The notes beneath the pieces are model-generated. The model had not been told where the DNA came from, ran no database searches, and saw only the letters and a program-made list of their open reading frames with translations. DNA of 64,000 nucleotides from Urechis unicinctus (taxonomy: Eukaryota; Annelida; Polychaeta; Xenopneusta; Urechidae), in assembly GCA_034190875.2 (NCBI GenBank), contig CM067345.1, positions 21,356,459 to 21,420,458 on the forward strand, in the 5' to 3' direction. A program made the translations under genes and the position numbers. How positions within the stretch are numbered: the first letter of the stretch is position 1; the number at the start of each line of letters is the position of its first letter. Positions 1 through 13,446 of the stretch are shown piece after piece.

Positions 1-54
1 TATATATATCTCTATATATATATATATATATATCTATATATATCTCTATCTATA

Positions 55-113
<59 letters not shown>
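1..113. repeat. (TA)n microsatellite
   Basis: This is an almost uninterrupted TA dinucleotide tract with a few CTCT interruptions in its first 50 bases. It runs off the left edge of the window. It is non-coding, and open frames reading through it (alternating Tyr-Ile) are artefacts. Confidence 0.97.
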
Positions 114-114
<1 letters not shown>

Positions 115-2197
115 AATGTTATGTATAACTGTCAACTGTTCGGAGGTGGAAATGTGATGCCATAGGAATGGTGTTGTTTGTTCGGATGTTGAGCCGGATG
201 GAAGCCACTCATGCTTTGTTGCTTTACAGTAATGGTCTAGCTTAACATATTGATATACTGACATATTTATGGTATATGGTGCTAATGTAACTGACTGTTG
301 CCATGGCGTTCTTCTAAGATTGCCGAGTTCAAAGGCGCAAATAAATACGCGTGTATTAATTGGATACCCTATATGTCTGCCATCAGGGCGGTCTTAACTG
401 TATTTCCTGTGCTGTAGGTCGTTGACCGCTCCTGGTACCTCTGCAGCGGACAATTAAAGCAATGCCGGTAATTCGTCATCGACAAGAAAGGCATTAGGTT
501 AACCATACGGTGACATACGATTGGATGGTATAACCTTTCCCGCCGACGCTTTTACATACCCAGAGTATTAGTTGGTGGATATTGTGCTACGGCGTCCAAA
601 GCCATTGTCCCCCGGCGAGCATCTTGTGTACACGCATAACATTTTAAAATTCCATGATCAATGAGGTGACTCTGTAATTAAATATGCTGGCACAAGTGTT
701 CGGCAAAGGTGAATATTATAAGGGATTTGGGAGGTAAAATTATGTAATATTTACGAAACCTCCGTAGTGATAATTGTTTTACTCTTCAAATATCACAGCG
801 TTGAACCTGAGGTAAGGATTCCCGCGCTCTAGTTTTCCAATATCAAAGATCACATGTGCTAACAACGTCATTATTAACAAAATATCTGAAATCAAATTTA
901 CACTAGCATTATGCGAAACAGCACAAAACATGAAGAACTCGACCGCTATTTCTCTCTGGGCTTCCACCTTTATAATTACCATTTCCCCATATGACCACAG
1001 CCTGTGCAGGCAGCTTAAGCGGTGCGCATTTGTCATCCAAATTACATCGAATACACTTCTACCTGTCAGCGTTTGATTTCAATGTAGCATTGACGCCGAT
1101 ACATTTCCAATATCACAGCAGCGTTTGGCTATCTTTCAACGTCGTTATATCAGACATTTGGAACCTTTATATAATCAACTTTATTTGTCTGTCAATTATT
1201 TCATGAGTTATTCACGAATGGATTGAAGGTGGTGAGCAGTATTGTTAGATCATGCAACTAACAGTCCAGTTATGCAGCTTTGATATCACTGATGGCACGA
1301 TATGAAGAAAATACTAACTTCAATCATGTATTCAGAACATAACATAACTATATCTTACATTCTGCAATTGGTTCTAGGTGTTTATTCGTCATAAGCTTTA
1401 AAATCTTGCTGGGAGATGTTAGAGTAGATTGTTTGATACAGCTTTATCAATATTCAACGTAGACTGGCCGATTATCGGCATGAGATGGTTGCTCACTAAT
1501 TGTAACGTCAAATGAATTGCGATATATCGGTGGCTCAAGCAGCGTGACATTTTTGATTTATCGCATAAGCGTAACTGATGACGAATCGCGCATGTAATTT
1601 GTATATCATGTATCATCAATTGTCTGAGCCGCTAACTTTGCCGAAATACATGCTCATATATTCACAACTGAGTAATATACCCATATCCAATATTGTGATC
1701 TTGATTAGTTCTAATGCATAACAACATTGAATATAACTTAAGCTGCCATGTTATCAAATTACATTATTGACCACTGGGTTCGTATGCGGTTGCCTCGGGC
1801 GATTATCGAGAACTATTATGTAGCACCAACGCAGGGTCAGATGAGGTAGCTGCACGTACCGGCTTTGGTGTCCACAGATGGTCTCCAGGTTAATTATGTC
1901 CCGTCTGTGATCAGATCACATTGGACAGCCACACCCCTTCAGTTTATTTATGGTACTATAATTCTATGGCTTAACAACATTCATTCGGCGGCCATAACTA
2001 AAGGGCTGATATATAGATTCAATATGCTCGTCTCATTTCGAGGATATAAACCTCAACGGCCTGTGATCGATGTGGTTATGCAACTGCATTAATTCCTTAT
2101 ATCTATATATTGTAGTGCGGAGCTAGCGTCAAAATGATAATTGGCATGGGGCGCTAATGCGTCCACCAGGAAGAAAGGGTCTATTTGGGATTAAAGT
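114..2197. other. Unannotated AT-rich stretch
   Basis: I see no recognisable gene here. The open frames are at most about 85 codons, without conserved motifs or convincing splice-site pairs. No RNA gene or terminal inverted repeats were noticed. Confidence 0.6.
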
Positions 2198-2247
2198 GGG
2201 GGGGGGGGGGGGGGGGGTTCTGGGGGGTTCTGGGGGGGGGGCGTGGG
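2198..2247 (+). repeat. Poly-G / G-tract cluster
   Basis: A run of about 20 consecutive G is followed by blocks of 6 and 10 G, spaced by short TTCT linkers. At least four G-tracts in about 50 bases meets the pattern for G-quadruplex formation on the plus strand. The exact length of the run may be unreliable in the assembly. Confidence 0.85.
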
Positions 2248-4736
2248 TTTGCTATTGGTCAGTGTCTATGAAACCACTGTTTGCAAATTCCGCCTTTGGT
2301 TTAATGATGTAATATCAGCGTCTAGGTATAGAATGTATCACAACGAGACTCGATGTCCTTCACCTAGTTATATCGCGTAAAAATGCATTTTCGTCTGGCA
2401 AAATCATCATATTTGCATGCTAAGGGATCCATTGCTGTGGTAGTAGAGCTTCTTTTCAACGTTAAGTATGGGAACCTTGAGATAAGATGTCGGTTCTTCT
2501 TTATATGCTATTTTTCCTGGTACTCTATTGTAGTTTGAAAAATAACTTGCAATAAAAAGGAAGAAGTTATTTTTTGCTTCTAAACTGTTTCTTTTTCCCG
2601 CTGTAAATCACTTTTTGACGTGTATATTATCTGTTGTGAGATAGTATAGCGCTGGAAATAAAAATGACGCCATGGGGATGGTACTGCTTCAAATGACAGG
2701 TCGTGAGTTTCGTCGGAGTAGAAGCAATCATAACCATCTGTAGGCGTCTTCATTTCAGCTGCTATAGCGGAAGTAGTGTGTTGTCATTACCGTATCCCCT
2801 GAAAGACTTGTGTTACTTGTAACTAAACACTTAAGCTGCCAGATCATGTTTTTCACCCTCTTCACATGAATCCTACGCAGGCCTGTTGTGTCAATACCGA
2901 TACCATCACGTCAATTTGTGACTTGCTAACTTAGGCATATGGCGCCTTACCGCCACATGAAATTACAACCAAAAACACTACATCGGGTTTTAATGAGGAC
3001 GCTACGATGCAAGGTTCTGAGAAACGCTTACACCTCTATCCAGCAAGTCAATGTGCATTAAGGATCACACCATTTAACACGGAGTTTGTTATATCTACAA
3101 AGACAATTAAGACATGAATTTCTCTAGAAATAAAGCAATACACAAAACCACCATCATAATCCGTAAACTTAAGTAAGTGATTAAGCTGCTATATAACGAA
3201 GACACAATATGCAACACTGGTAAAAGGGGTCGTTTTAGAAGGCTCAATGCAATCCTCAAAAGCCCAAAGTATGGCTATTTGATTTGATTTTAACCTGTTA
3301 TTCATTTAACAATTATTCTGTATTATGTCTGGTTTCGATTGCGATGCAAGAAATTATTACTTTAAACGATGACTGACGCTATGACACCAAATGATAATTG
3401 GCATTGGTTTTCATTCTTGATGATAACCTAAGTAAGCATTAATGAGACATTAATGGTTGTGTAACTGTTTCAGAGCATAGGACAATTGTCTAAAGCCATT
3501 GTCACAAACATCAAAAATGTTAATTGCATTGGTCAGCAATATTTTTTGCCGTTTAATTTAAAAAATAGATGACAGTAGACATGGGCGTTCAGCAAGGATT
3601 GTGCGTGGCAGTATATGTTTGTTTCGGGTAACAACTATCATGGCAAAAGCACGAATATACGAATTCAATTATAACAATGTGAATTTTGTTTGCAATCTTT
3701 ACGAGACAGAATCGACATATTTTCGAAAATTGTTAATGTATGTATATCCTGTTTTATCTAATGAGCGCCGGCTTGCACAATATACATAATCATCTATCGA
3801 TTGACTACTGTGCCGCTCAGTGCATGAAATTAAAAGTAGCTTCTAGGTTTTTGGTGAGGCGCCAAAAACCCATACTTTGCATTATATGTATGCATAATTA
3901 CACTGGAACGGAATAATGAAGTGCTATTGGATATGTGGTTTTCCCACTGATATGAATTTTTTACATAATATCGACACCTCTCAGTGTGTTACTGTTTTTG
4001 TTTGCAAACGTACATCCACAAACCAGCATCGCATCTTGTTTTAAGTAACCAGCTGGCAGGCTTTTATGATCTTCACATAGCGAGAAGAGTCATTCGCTTT
4101 GTTCATCAGTTAGTCTAATCAATTGCAGCACAAGATAATATGCCTCTGATTGATAAATAGTGGATGCTCCTGACTCATGTACGCGTTGTTCATTGTCCCG
4201 TTTATATATCGTACAAACAAAGTAATACTCGTTGTATTTGGACGACGCATGCCAATGCAAGTTTCTGCAATGACTGAGGTACTGTACTTGGTAACAACGC
4301 TCCGCATCTCTATTGGATTACACCAAAACATTACCTAGACGTCAGTTTGCGTCAATATGAACTTCCGAAAGTTTGAGCTAACGCTAACCAAGTAGCCTCA
4401 TGGCATTACGCATGACATATATAAAGCGATCATATTGATAATAGTGGTTGCCTTGTTATGTGCTGGCTTCTACAGTGAAGCCAGCAAAGTAACATTGGCA
4501 AGCGTCTGAGGTACCCAACAAGGTTACTTGGAAAGCTTTTAGGGCATGTCTACAAACGCCTCTGTAGCGCCACCCACTGGGGTACAACGTGTTTTCAAGG
4601 CTGGTCGCCAACCACAAACGACGTCACAGATACCGCCATGGTGACAAATTAATTGCCATCACAACCAGGGTAGCGCACCACAGATTGCATCACAGCAGAT
4701 CAAGCCAACACCACAGATCGACCAAACTTTATTATA
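2248..4736. other. Unannotated AT-rich stretch
   Basis: No gene, RNA or mobile element could be supported. Short open frames of 60-70 codons occur on both strands but show no recognisable domain or exon structure. Confidence 0.55.
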
Positions 4737-5030
4737 CCCGGCTACTTTGTTAGCATCACCTTCCTTTACCTCGCTGCTCTGTGATTACCATCTTATTTTT
4801 TCTGGGTAGCTGTGTTAGCATCATCTTTCATCACCTCGCTGCTTTGTGATCATCACCTTGTTTACAGTCGCTGTTATATGAGAATCTCATTTTACCTCGC
4901 TGATGTGTGATCATCATCCGATCTCACACCGCCGTTATGTTAGCATCTCCTTGGTTTTCCATAGTATTATTATCATCAATTAACTTTTCTAGGCTGGTAT
5001 GTGATTATCAGTACATTTTCCCCGGCTGCG
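4737..5030. repeat. Degenerate ~32-bp tandem repeat
   Basis: About nine diverged units follow one another. Each begins with a variant of CTCGCTGCT or CGGCTAC, continues with TGTGATCATCA or TGTTAGCATCA, and ends in a T-rich stretch. The two middle variants tend to alternate, suggesting a 64-bp higher-order unit. Indels break any reading frame, so it is treated as an old non-coding tandem repeat. Confidence 0.7.
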
Positions 5031-6958
<1,928 letters not shown>

Positions 6959-7010
6959 AAAGCATAATACGACCTCTCAATCACTATTTAGAAATGAATA
7001 TCCGAGTCCG

Positions 7011-7211
<201 letters not shown>

Positions 7212-7213
<2 letters not shown>

Positions 7214-8265
7214 GACCGAACACATTGATGTTGGGGATGTTGCTAGCAATTCACTAGGTAAAATAACGGATTCTGAAGATGGTTCGAAACACGCTAGAAA
7301 CTGTAGTCTTTGTCAATCAGCCTGACTCATCGTGTTAACTTGAATCGTGACTCGACACCGGCATCTGCCCTATATTCGAAGCCACATATCACCTGATTAT
7401 TTGGTAAAAACGTACACTATACAAATAACATGAAATCTTAATGCGCAGATGTTATCGAGCCCATTGAAGAACGGGAGAAATTTAACAATCGCGAAAGTAT
7501 GAACAGGTTGATATGTTCCTTATTAAGCTAATGTCTTGGGTGTGAAGCAAATCCCAGAATTCAATAGAGATTTGCATTGCGAGCAAAATCTACATTGAGC
7601 AAACTCGTTCGGCCCGGTATGACTTCGGAATGGCCCAAGCCTCCAAGGCACTCATTGTCTCTGTTATTATCCATAAGCTAACGCAGTCCATTTGTATAAA
7701 AAATGTACATGAAGCCGTTCGCGATGTTCAGCATCGATCCAGCCACCAGCTCGGCACACTCACAGTATATGCTGAGGAGCAGGTTCCTTTGCCAGACACC
7801 TGTTCGCCAAAAACTTGGAAACACACGAACATACACACCGTACATTAATGACAATTATTAATACATGAACAGCTGTTTAGTTATACGACTTAAAACGAAT
7901 GAATTTTTAATGGGCCCCAACAGACACATTAGCGTAGTAAGCGTCATATATTGTGCTCATGAAATTTCCATGACAGCTTCCTATATCAGGCGTAGCTGGA
8001 TCGTTTTCTAGTACCGATGGGTTGTTTTGGCTAACTACTGGCTGCCTATGCCCATGCGCTATGACAGTTTCCGTTTAGTGACGAACACCATCCATTTAAT
8101 GGTACAAGTGATAACGTATGCAAGTATAATAACACGAATTGAATAAATCGGGGCCGTTCCATTGATTGCTGTCAGACACATACCTGCATCGAATAACAGG
8201 CTGCGGCTAAAGTAAGGGCGAAACTGATCATGTTACGTATTCACTCACCTTTCTACGTCGGAATA
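7212..8265. other. Unannotated stretch downstream of the globin gene
   Basis: No second gene is supported. A 72-codon plus-strand frame at 7630-7848 begins with ATG in good context (G at -3 and +4) but has no recognisable domain and may be chance. Because the globin gene reads leftwards, part of this stretch may be its 3' UTR. ATTAAA poly(A)-signal variants occur on the minus strand at 8095-8100 and 7906-7911. Confidence 0.5.
8245..8250 (-). promoter_or_regulatory. Strong splice-donor motif just after the globin stop
   Basis: On the minus strand, AAAG is followed by GTGAGT 15 bases beyond the TAG stop of the globin gene, a near-consensus U1 donor. A 3'-UTR intron this close to the stop would not be expected to trigger nonsense-mediated decay. 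It could equally be a chance match. Confidence 0.3.
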
Positions 8266-8922
8266 CTACAGGCGCTGGGCGTGAATAGAACTCTTTGGGT
8301 TTTTCTCGAGAAACGTCCCGTTGCCCAATCCATCAGCAGGTATTGCAGTTGTGCTTTGGACGTTTAAAGGCCGTTTGGCATCTACGTATCCCTCGAAGAC
8401 AGTGCGGGTAATCAGCCGAAATATTTTAGCCCAAGCTGTTCTCGTATCGCCCCGAAATTTATGCCCTAAATCTTCGTGCCATATATCCATCATTGCGTCT
8501 TCAAAAAGGGTTAGATACTCTGGCTTAAAGCCTGCTATTTGGATATGCTTGACACCAATCTGAGTCAAAGTAGGTATGACGATCACGTCAAGAGCATCAA
8601 GATTCTGCATAGTAAACGCCACAGCCTTCATAAACCTCGTCGCATGGCCTTTAAAAAGAGGATCTTTTAGTAACTGGTCGTGGGAAAGATCTCGAAATGG
8701 AAATAATTGCTTCGTACTTGGCATTTGTTCAAATATTCGGAGAAACACCCGTACGCCCCTAGCTGTATGATTGTAATCCAGATCCGTCCATGTAGCAACA
8801 GCATTCGCCTTCTCTGTGACACTTAAGAACTCGTGTTCCGGTACGTTCGATATCTTATGAACACTTGGTTCCTTCACAGAGTGCATTTCACTTTTACATC
8901 TGATTGAGTGGGCAGCTCCCAT
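8266..8922 (-). CDS. Globin, globin X-like, predicted N-myristoylated, intronless
   Basis: The 218-residue protein has a complete globin fold signature. Trp45 fits position A12, Phe76 the invariant CD1 Phe (in FPFRDL), His93 the distal E7 His (in FKGHATRF), His126 the proximal haem ligand F8 (in GVKHIQIAGFKPEY), and Trp164 lies in the H helix. Residues 1-34 and 181-218 extend beyond the ~147-residue core. The N-terminus MGAAHS fits the N-myristoyltransferase motif (Gly2, Ser6), and Cys9 could be palmitoylated. This is a known trait of globin X and related invertebrate globins, suggesting a haem protein tethered to the inner membrane face and possibly acting in redox or NO chemistry rather than bulk oxygen transport. 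The ATG has A at -3 and G at +4. No intron interrupts the coding sequence, although the globin family usually has introns at B12.2 and G7.0. Family assignment is firm; subgroup and function are inferred. Confidence 0.93.
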   Translation of the reverse strand: MGAAHSIRCKSEMHSVKEPSVHKISNVPEHEFLSVTEKANAVATWTDLDYNHTARGVRVFLRIFEQMPSTKQLFPFRDLSHDQLLKDPLFKGHATRFMKAVAFTMQNLDALDVIVIPTLTQIGVKHIQIAGFKPEYLTLFEDAMMDIWHEDLGHKFRGDTRTAWAKIFRLITRTVFEGYVDAKRPLNVQSTTAIPADGLGNGTFLEKNPKSSIHAQRL

Positions 8923-9149
8923 TGTTAGCAGAGGCAGTTATTATAAGAGGTCGCGCAATATCTTCTTTTACTTACGTACAATAAGGAACAGTTTGAGTTT
9001 GCAGAGCTTTAACTTCATCTGAATGACCTCTTCAAATCAAATCGTTTCTGGTGAACGAAATTCAATAGTCTGTTGCATGTCGGCAGCAACTGCAAGGCCG
9101 ATTAACAAGCAAGTCTGCTTCCTCAATGATTTATCGATACCTCAGACTA
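8923..9149. other. Globin 5' flank
   Basis: This is the immediate upstream region of the minus-strand globin ATG. It holds a TATA-like minus-strand TTATAATAA about 15 bases from the ATG, which is too close to be an ordinary TATA box. A donor-like GTAAGT (forward 8970-8975) is also present. No convincing promoter can be placed here. Confidence 0.35.
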
Positions 9150-9710
9150 TTCACCGCCCAACGTTCGGACCATCCACGCCTAGTCCCTTTATCCACCGCT
9201 GCCTCATAGAGCAGAGCCGTGACGCAGATAAAAATGATGGTGTAGCTTTGGGCAATAACGCTGGAAGTCCCCAGCAACGGCTGCGTTGAGTATCATTCGT
9301 CCATTCAGAATCAAAAACCTCCGACAACCCTGCAGCTTTACAAGGAGTCACAGACGCTGTTTCTTGCTGGCTTCGATTTTTTTCCTAACGAAGTTGTAGC
9401 TTCCCTCAGACACCGGTTGCAGTACGCCTCGAAACAGCCAACACCGCAGCACCGAGTGCCATCGCCAAACTGACAGCGGATGGTTGTCCGCCTGGTAGCC
9501 AGGCTTTTCCGATTCGCGGCGCTTGGCGCCACGACGCCCCCAGCGCCAGCTGAGTAGCGCGATGGTGTTGCCCCCTGTAGTTTAGTTCGCAGGAACTCTG
9601 CTTGCGCTCCGTCGATCGATACCGCACACACTGTCAGGGTTCTGTAGCTGCCAATCGGTATGCCTGCAGCTCCAATTGCTCAATGTTCTATCAGATTCTG
9701 GCAAAAACAG
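9150..9710. promoter_or_regulatory. GC- and CpG-rich patch upstream of globin
   Basis: Base composition rises to roughly 55-60% GC with many CpG dinucleotides, against an AT-rich background. The core at 9400-9600 contains motifs such as CGGCGCTTGGCGCC. It lies about 0.2-0.8 kb upstream of the minus-strand globin start, so it could be its promoter or 5' UTR. Minus-strand frames here (for example 9338-9631) include a Cys-rich segment (RCQFGDGTRCCGVGCFEAYCNRC) but start without ATG and match no family I recognise. A decayed coding sequence is the alternative. Confidence 0.35.
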
Positions 9711-11659
9711 AGACGCCGATAAAGTTGATATCGATGCATTCATTGCGGACACAATACAATTACAACGAATAACATATATGCGGAATCGGTTCAACATAAT
9801 ACGGGTGAGCGGATATTTGCAATATATTCAAACTTAATAGCCGAAACTGTTAAAAAAAAGTAACGGTGTTCATAAGTATTGCACCAGATCGGTCCAATTA
9901 CGCATATCATGACAAAAGAGGGGAGGAATCTTCTGTATCCAATACAAACTGTAAAAATAAATCAATACGATGCGTCAAGAGACGATCGCATCCGGCGCGT
10001 CCTTACAGTATGCGGTGACGGAAAACGACAAAAGTTTTCATAACCTAGCGGTCAGGAATATTCCATTACAATTTACATACAGATATACAGTAGTTGGTCA
10101 AATCATTCCAATATATATCCACAATGACTGCATGCTAGAGAGATCAGCCAGCAGGTTTTTTTGTCGAAAATACGTATAGTTGCTCTATTCAAATGTCGCT
10201 CGCCAGTTTCTCCAGTTCAAGAACGAGCTTTCGTTTATAATAGGTAAACACGGCCTTTCTAAAGTAGAACGACTGGCATGGCAGATTGGCATCAATTGAT
10301 CGGTGGCTGTCAGTTGGCACCTTATTAACAGTGTAGCTTAGAGGCCACTGTTGGGTGATACTATACAGAGAAACGCACGATTGACTTGATTAATGATTGT
10401 CTTTTGATGACAAACGCAAGCACAACATGTTCTGTTTGCATCGTTCCATTTCATGGGTGACTGCATAAAGAGCATGTTGTCACAAGCGTCATCTCTGAAT
10501 AAAGCCATTAGGCATTGGGAAGTGCAACAACCGTGATTGTGTGTCTGTCTTTTCAATTGGATGGCAGCACAATGCCATAGAATCAACCCCACCCACAATC
10601 AAAACAATTGATCGGAAGAGCTGACAATCGAAATTATTCACTTCATACGCTATTGGGGATATGTGACGTCACAAACTACGACAATTGAATCGTGTGAAGC
10701 TTAACATGATACTTTTGAATATTGCGTTCACGGACGACAATGAAAGATATTTTAGCAAATATGGTTAGAGTGGATGCATGTTTGCTTGAGTGTAAATATC
10801 CAAGCGCTTATGACATGGTAATCGAACTTGAGACATACATTGGATAATAGTAACCACGGTACATGGTTTGAGGATAGCAAATTAGATTGAAAAATGATCG
10901 ATAACCATGGACATCCCGCAAGTAGATTTGAGATGAGTGAACATGCTACCTTTTTAACATGCGAGGTTTGAAAAAAACGTGAAGCAGATGGATGAATTGC
11001 ACAAAACCTATGTGCGTGCGTTTCTATACGCCCTTCAAATTACCGTGAAGCACAATTGCTTACACGATCCCCTAGACATAGTGCACATTGCTTTCTATTG
11101 GCAGGCCGTGACGCATATCTCTCGCGGGCATGTAATGTCAATATACATTTTTTTCAAGAGTTCAATCTCAATAAATTTGATCAAATAAAAATGAGGGGAT
11201 GTGCTTTCTTGATTGATGTCTACGGAGACTATACAATCAATAATGAAGTTATTCACTTTTCAAGCATTTCGCCGCTGCTCGTTGAACGTAAATGCCATTC
11301 TTAGCGACATATTATAGGATACTATACCTAACTGAATTGCGCGGACAGCTTTATGAGCGAATATCACATGTCTTATGGGTGACTAATTACATGTGAGATG
11401 TTATTTGAGTTGTGAACCAGTTGCTATCAACAATACTGCTTAATGTCACCATAATATTATGCATGCAATGTCGCCGATAGTTGTAAAGGTTAAACATGGG
11501 GCAAAACACATGGCCATATTAACAAATGACAAAGCCACTACATATTGCTTTTATGCTCCATGGAATACATGGTGAATTAAATACATCAGAAGGCAATATT
11601 GGAGACATGTTTGGGATATTTGTTGCAAAGGCAGGTATATAGTCGTGTATGTGTTCGAA
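9711..11659. other. Unannotated stretch
   Basis: No recognisable gene, RNA or transposon end was found. Short open frames up to about 85 codons overlap in conflicting frames. A donor-like GGGTGAGC at 9784 has no partner. Confidence 0.55.
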
Positions 11660-11835
11660 CAATGTTGTGAGGGCGTCATCGTTATCACTGTTATCGTCAT
11701 CATCGTCATCATCATCATTATCATCATTTTCATCATCGCATCATAATTTTGATCATGATCATCGTTATCCTTAACACCATCAACAACACCTTCAGCGGCT
11801 TCGTCATCGTCATTATCGTTATCACACCACATCAC
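11660..11835. repeat. Imperfect (ATC)n / (GAT)n trinucleotide repeat
   Basis: Many ATC/TCG/TTA triplets run through this segment, giving Asp-rich or Met-rich translations on the minus strand. Low complexity explains the 107-codon open frame spanning it, so no protein is inferred. Confidence 0.85.
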
Positions 11836-12574
11836 CATTATGATATAATTCATCCATATCATAAGCTCCGACAAATTCGATCAGTATAACATGAAACCGT
11901 TCGCTGCAACCACCATAGTTTATCTCACTTAGCCACTGCATGCACTCAAGGATTAGATAGGTAATATCGGGCCGGGTATAAAAAGAACAATGCTTTGTTA
12001 GTAGGGCGGTGTGCAGCAGAGCACGTAGTCGGCAGCATCGACCGCACGTAGATGGCAAATACTCTTCTTCTTCTCTATGTGATCATTTGTATCAATTGAG
12101 CCGATGCTTGCTGATGCTCAGTGAAAAAAGTAACCCCACAGCTAGGCAATGATAGAGGCTCATTTTTGCCATGATATATGATTTCTAAACGCCACGTTGT
12201 AATGGCATGCATACGGTATGCATTGCATATCCTAGTAATTGATTGAAATGTTTCGATAAATTTGAGGAATAAATAACTTCAACTTCCTCGTGACTATATG
12301 ATTGCAGCTGTAATTTGCACTACCATGTTCGATTTTATTAACCAGATTTGGTTTATTTTGTTTGTCAGACCTGCGATTAAGTGGAATTGTAATAATATTC
12401 GCTATTACCCACATCGTCAGTATGTCTTCGAAAGCGTCCTCTACAAATAATAATAATAATTTAGATTTTTTTATGTGTTTCATTTCGCTAGTTCACAAAA
12501 AAGCCCCGTTTACGAATCTTGCATAAGAAAAGCATTAAACGCTGTATGTACCTGCTCGTTTCTACACTTACCCG

Positions 12575-12700
12575 GCAATCGACACAACCAACACTGCCAT
12601 AACCATCAACACTATCACCAGCACTCTCACCAACAGCAACACCACTGCATCAACAGCAACAACAACCAACATTCCCAGAACCATCAACCTTGGTATAGTT
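12575..12700. repeat. Imperfect (CAA/CAC)n repeat
   Basis: This is a CAAC/CATC/CAGCAA-rich low-complexity tract whose plus-strand translation is His/Asn/Gln-rich. It is treated as simple sequence. No flanking exon signals support a coding poly-Gln or poly-His region. Confidence 0.8.
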
Positions 12701-13446
12701 ATAAGCATCATCATTATCGTAGTTAATGAAATAAGATGTTAATAAGTAGATATATGGACAGTTAAAATAATCGTCACTGTAGTTTTCCGCAATTATGTCA
12801 AGTTTATTACATTGGTGCGCTCCGAAAACCAGTCGTTAGACCAGTTAGAAGAAAGGCTATATAGTATATGGCCCTACAATCCCAGTCGCTGTATGAAATT
12901 GCAGGTATAGTAGCAGTATTATCTTGTAGAACGGTCGAAAAGGCGGGAAAACTTCTCAATAAGCTTAAGAATGCATGCTGGCTGGATGACAGAATATATT
13001 TTGCAAAAGAATGTATCCCTTAATGATAATATAATGCAATGGTGGTAATGTATTGCAATGACCCCATCGATCGTATTATCATCGCCATTAGCTAGAAAGT
13101 CAGACCAATTTTGTCGTCGTTGTTTGTTTCTATCACCCCGCCCACTCTACTATCATTAAGAAAAACTCAAGGTTAAACCGTACAATTGTACAATTTCTAT
13201 GTTTCAAAACAAATAGTCTTCGTGCGTAGAATCGTATTACTTTCGATATTATTACTGAATGTAATCTTGAAGGTGCGGTCATATCGGTCCACACCAAGCA
13301 CCTGTGGCAAGAATTAACAGGATTCTTCGATGGCTTTCTATCGATGCTCGCTGCAAGGCACATTCCTCTTATCTATGAATAGGCGCTATTTCTACCGAAA
13401 ACGAACGCAAAAATAGCGTGTCATTCACAGCTTGTGTATCAAAACA
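12701..13446. other. Unannotated stretch
   Basis: Nothing could be supported here beyond short chance frames (at most 76 codons). Confidence 0.55.

Noticed and set aside
7630..7848. 72-codon ATG frame downstream of the globin on the opposite strand
   Set aside because: Good start context but no domain, signal or splice support. It is short enough to be chance.
8321..8770. Plus-strand frames of 80 and 64 codons
   Set aside because: They are antisense shadows of the globin coding sequence.
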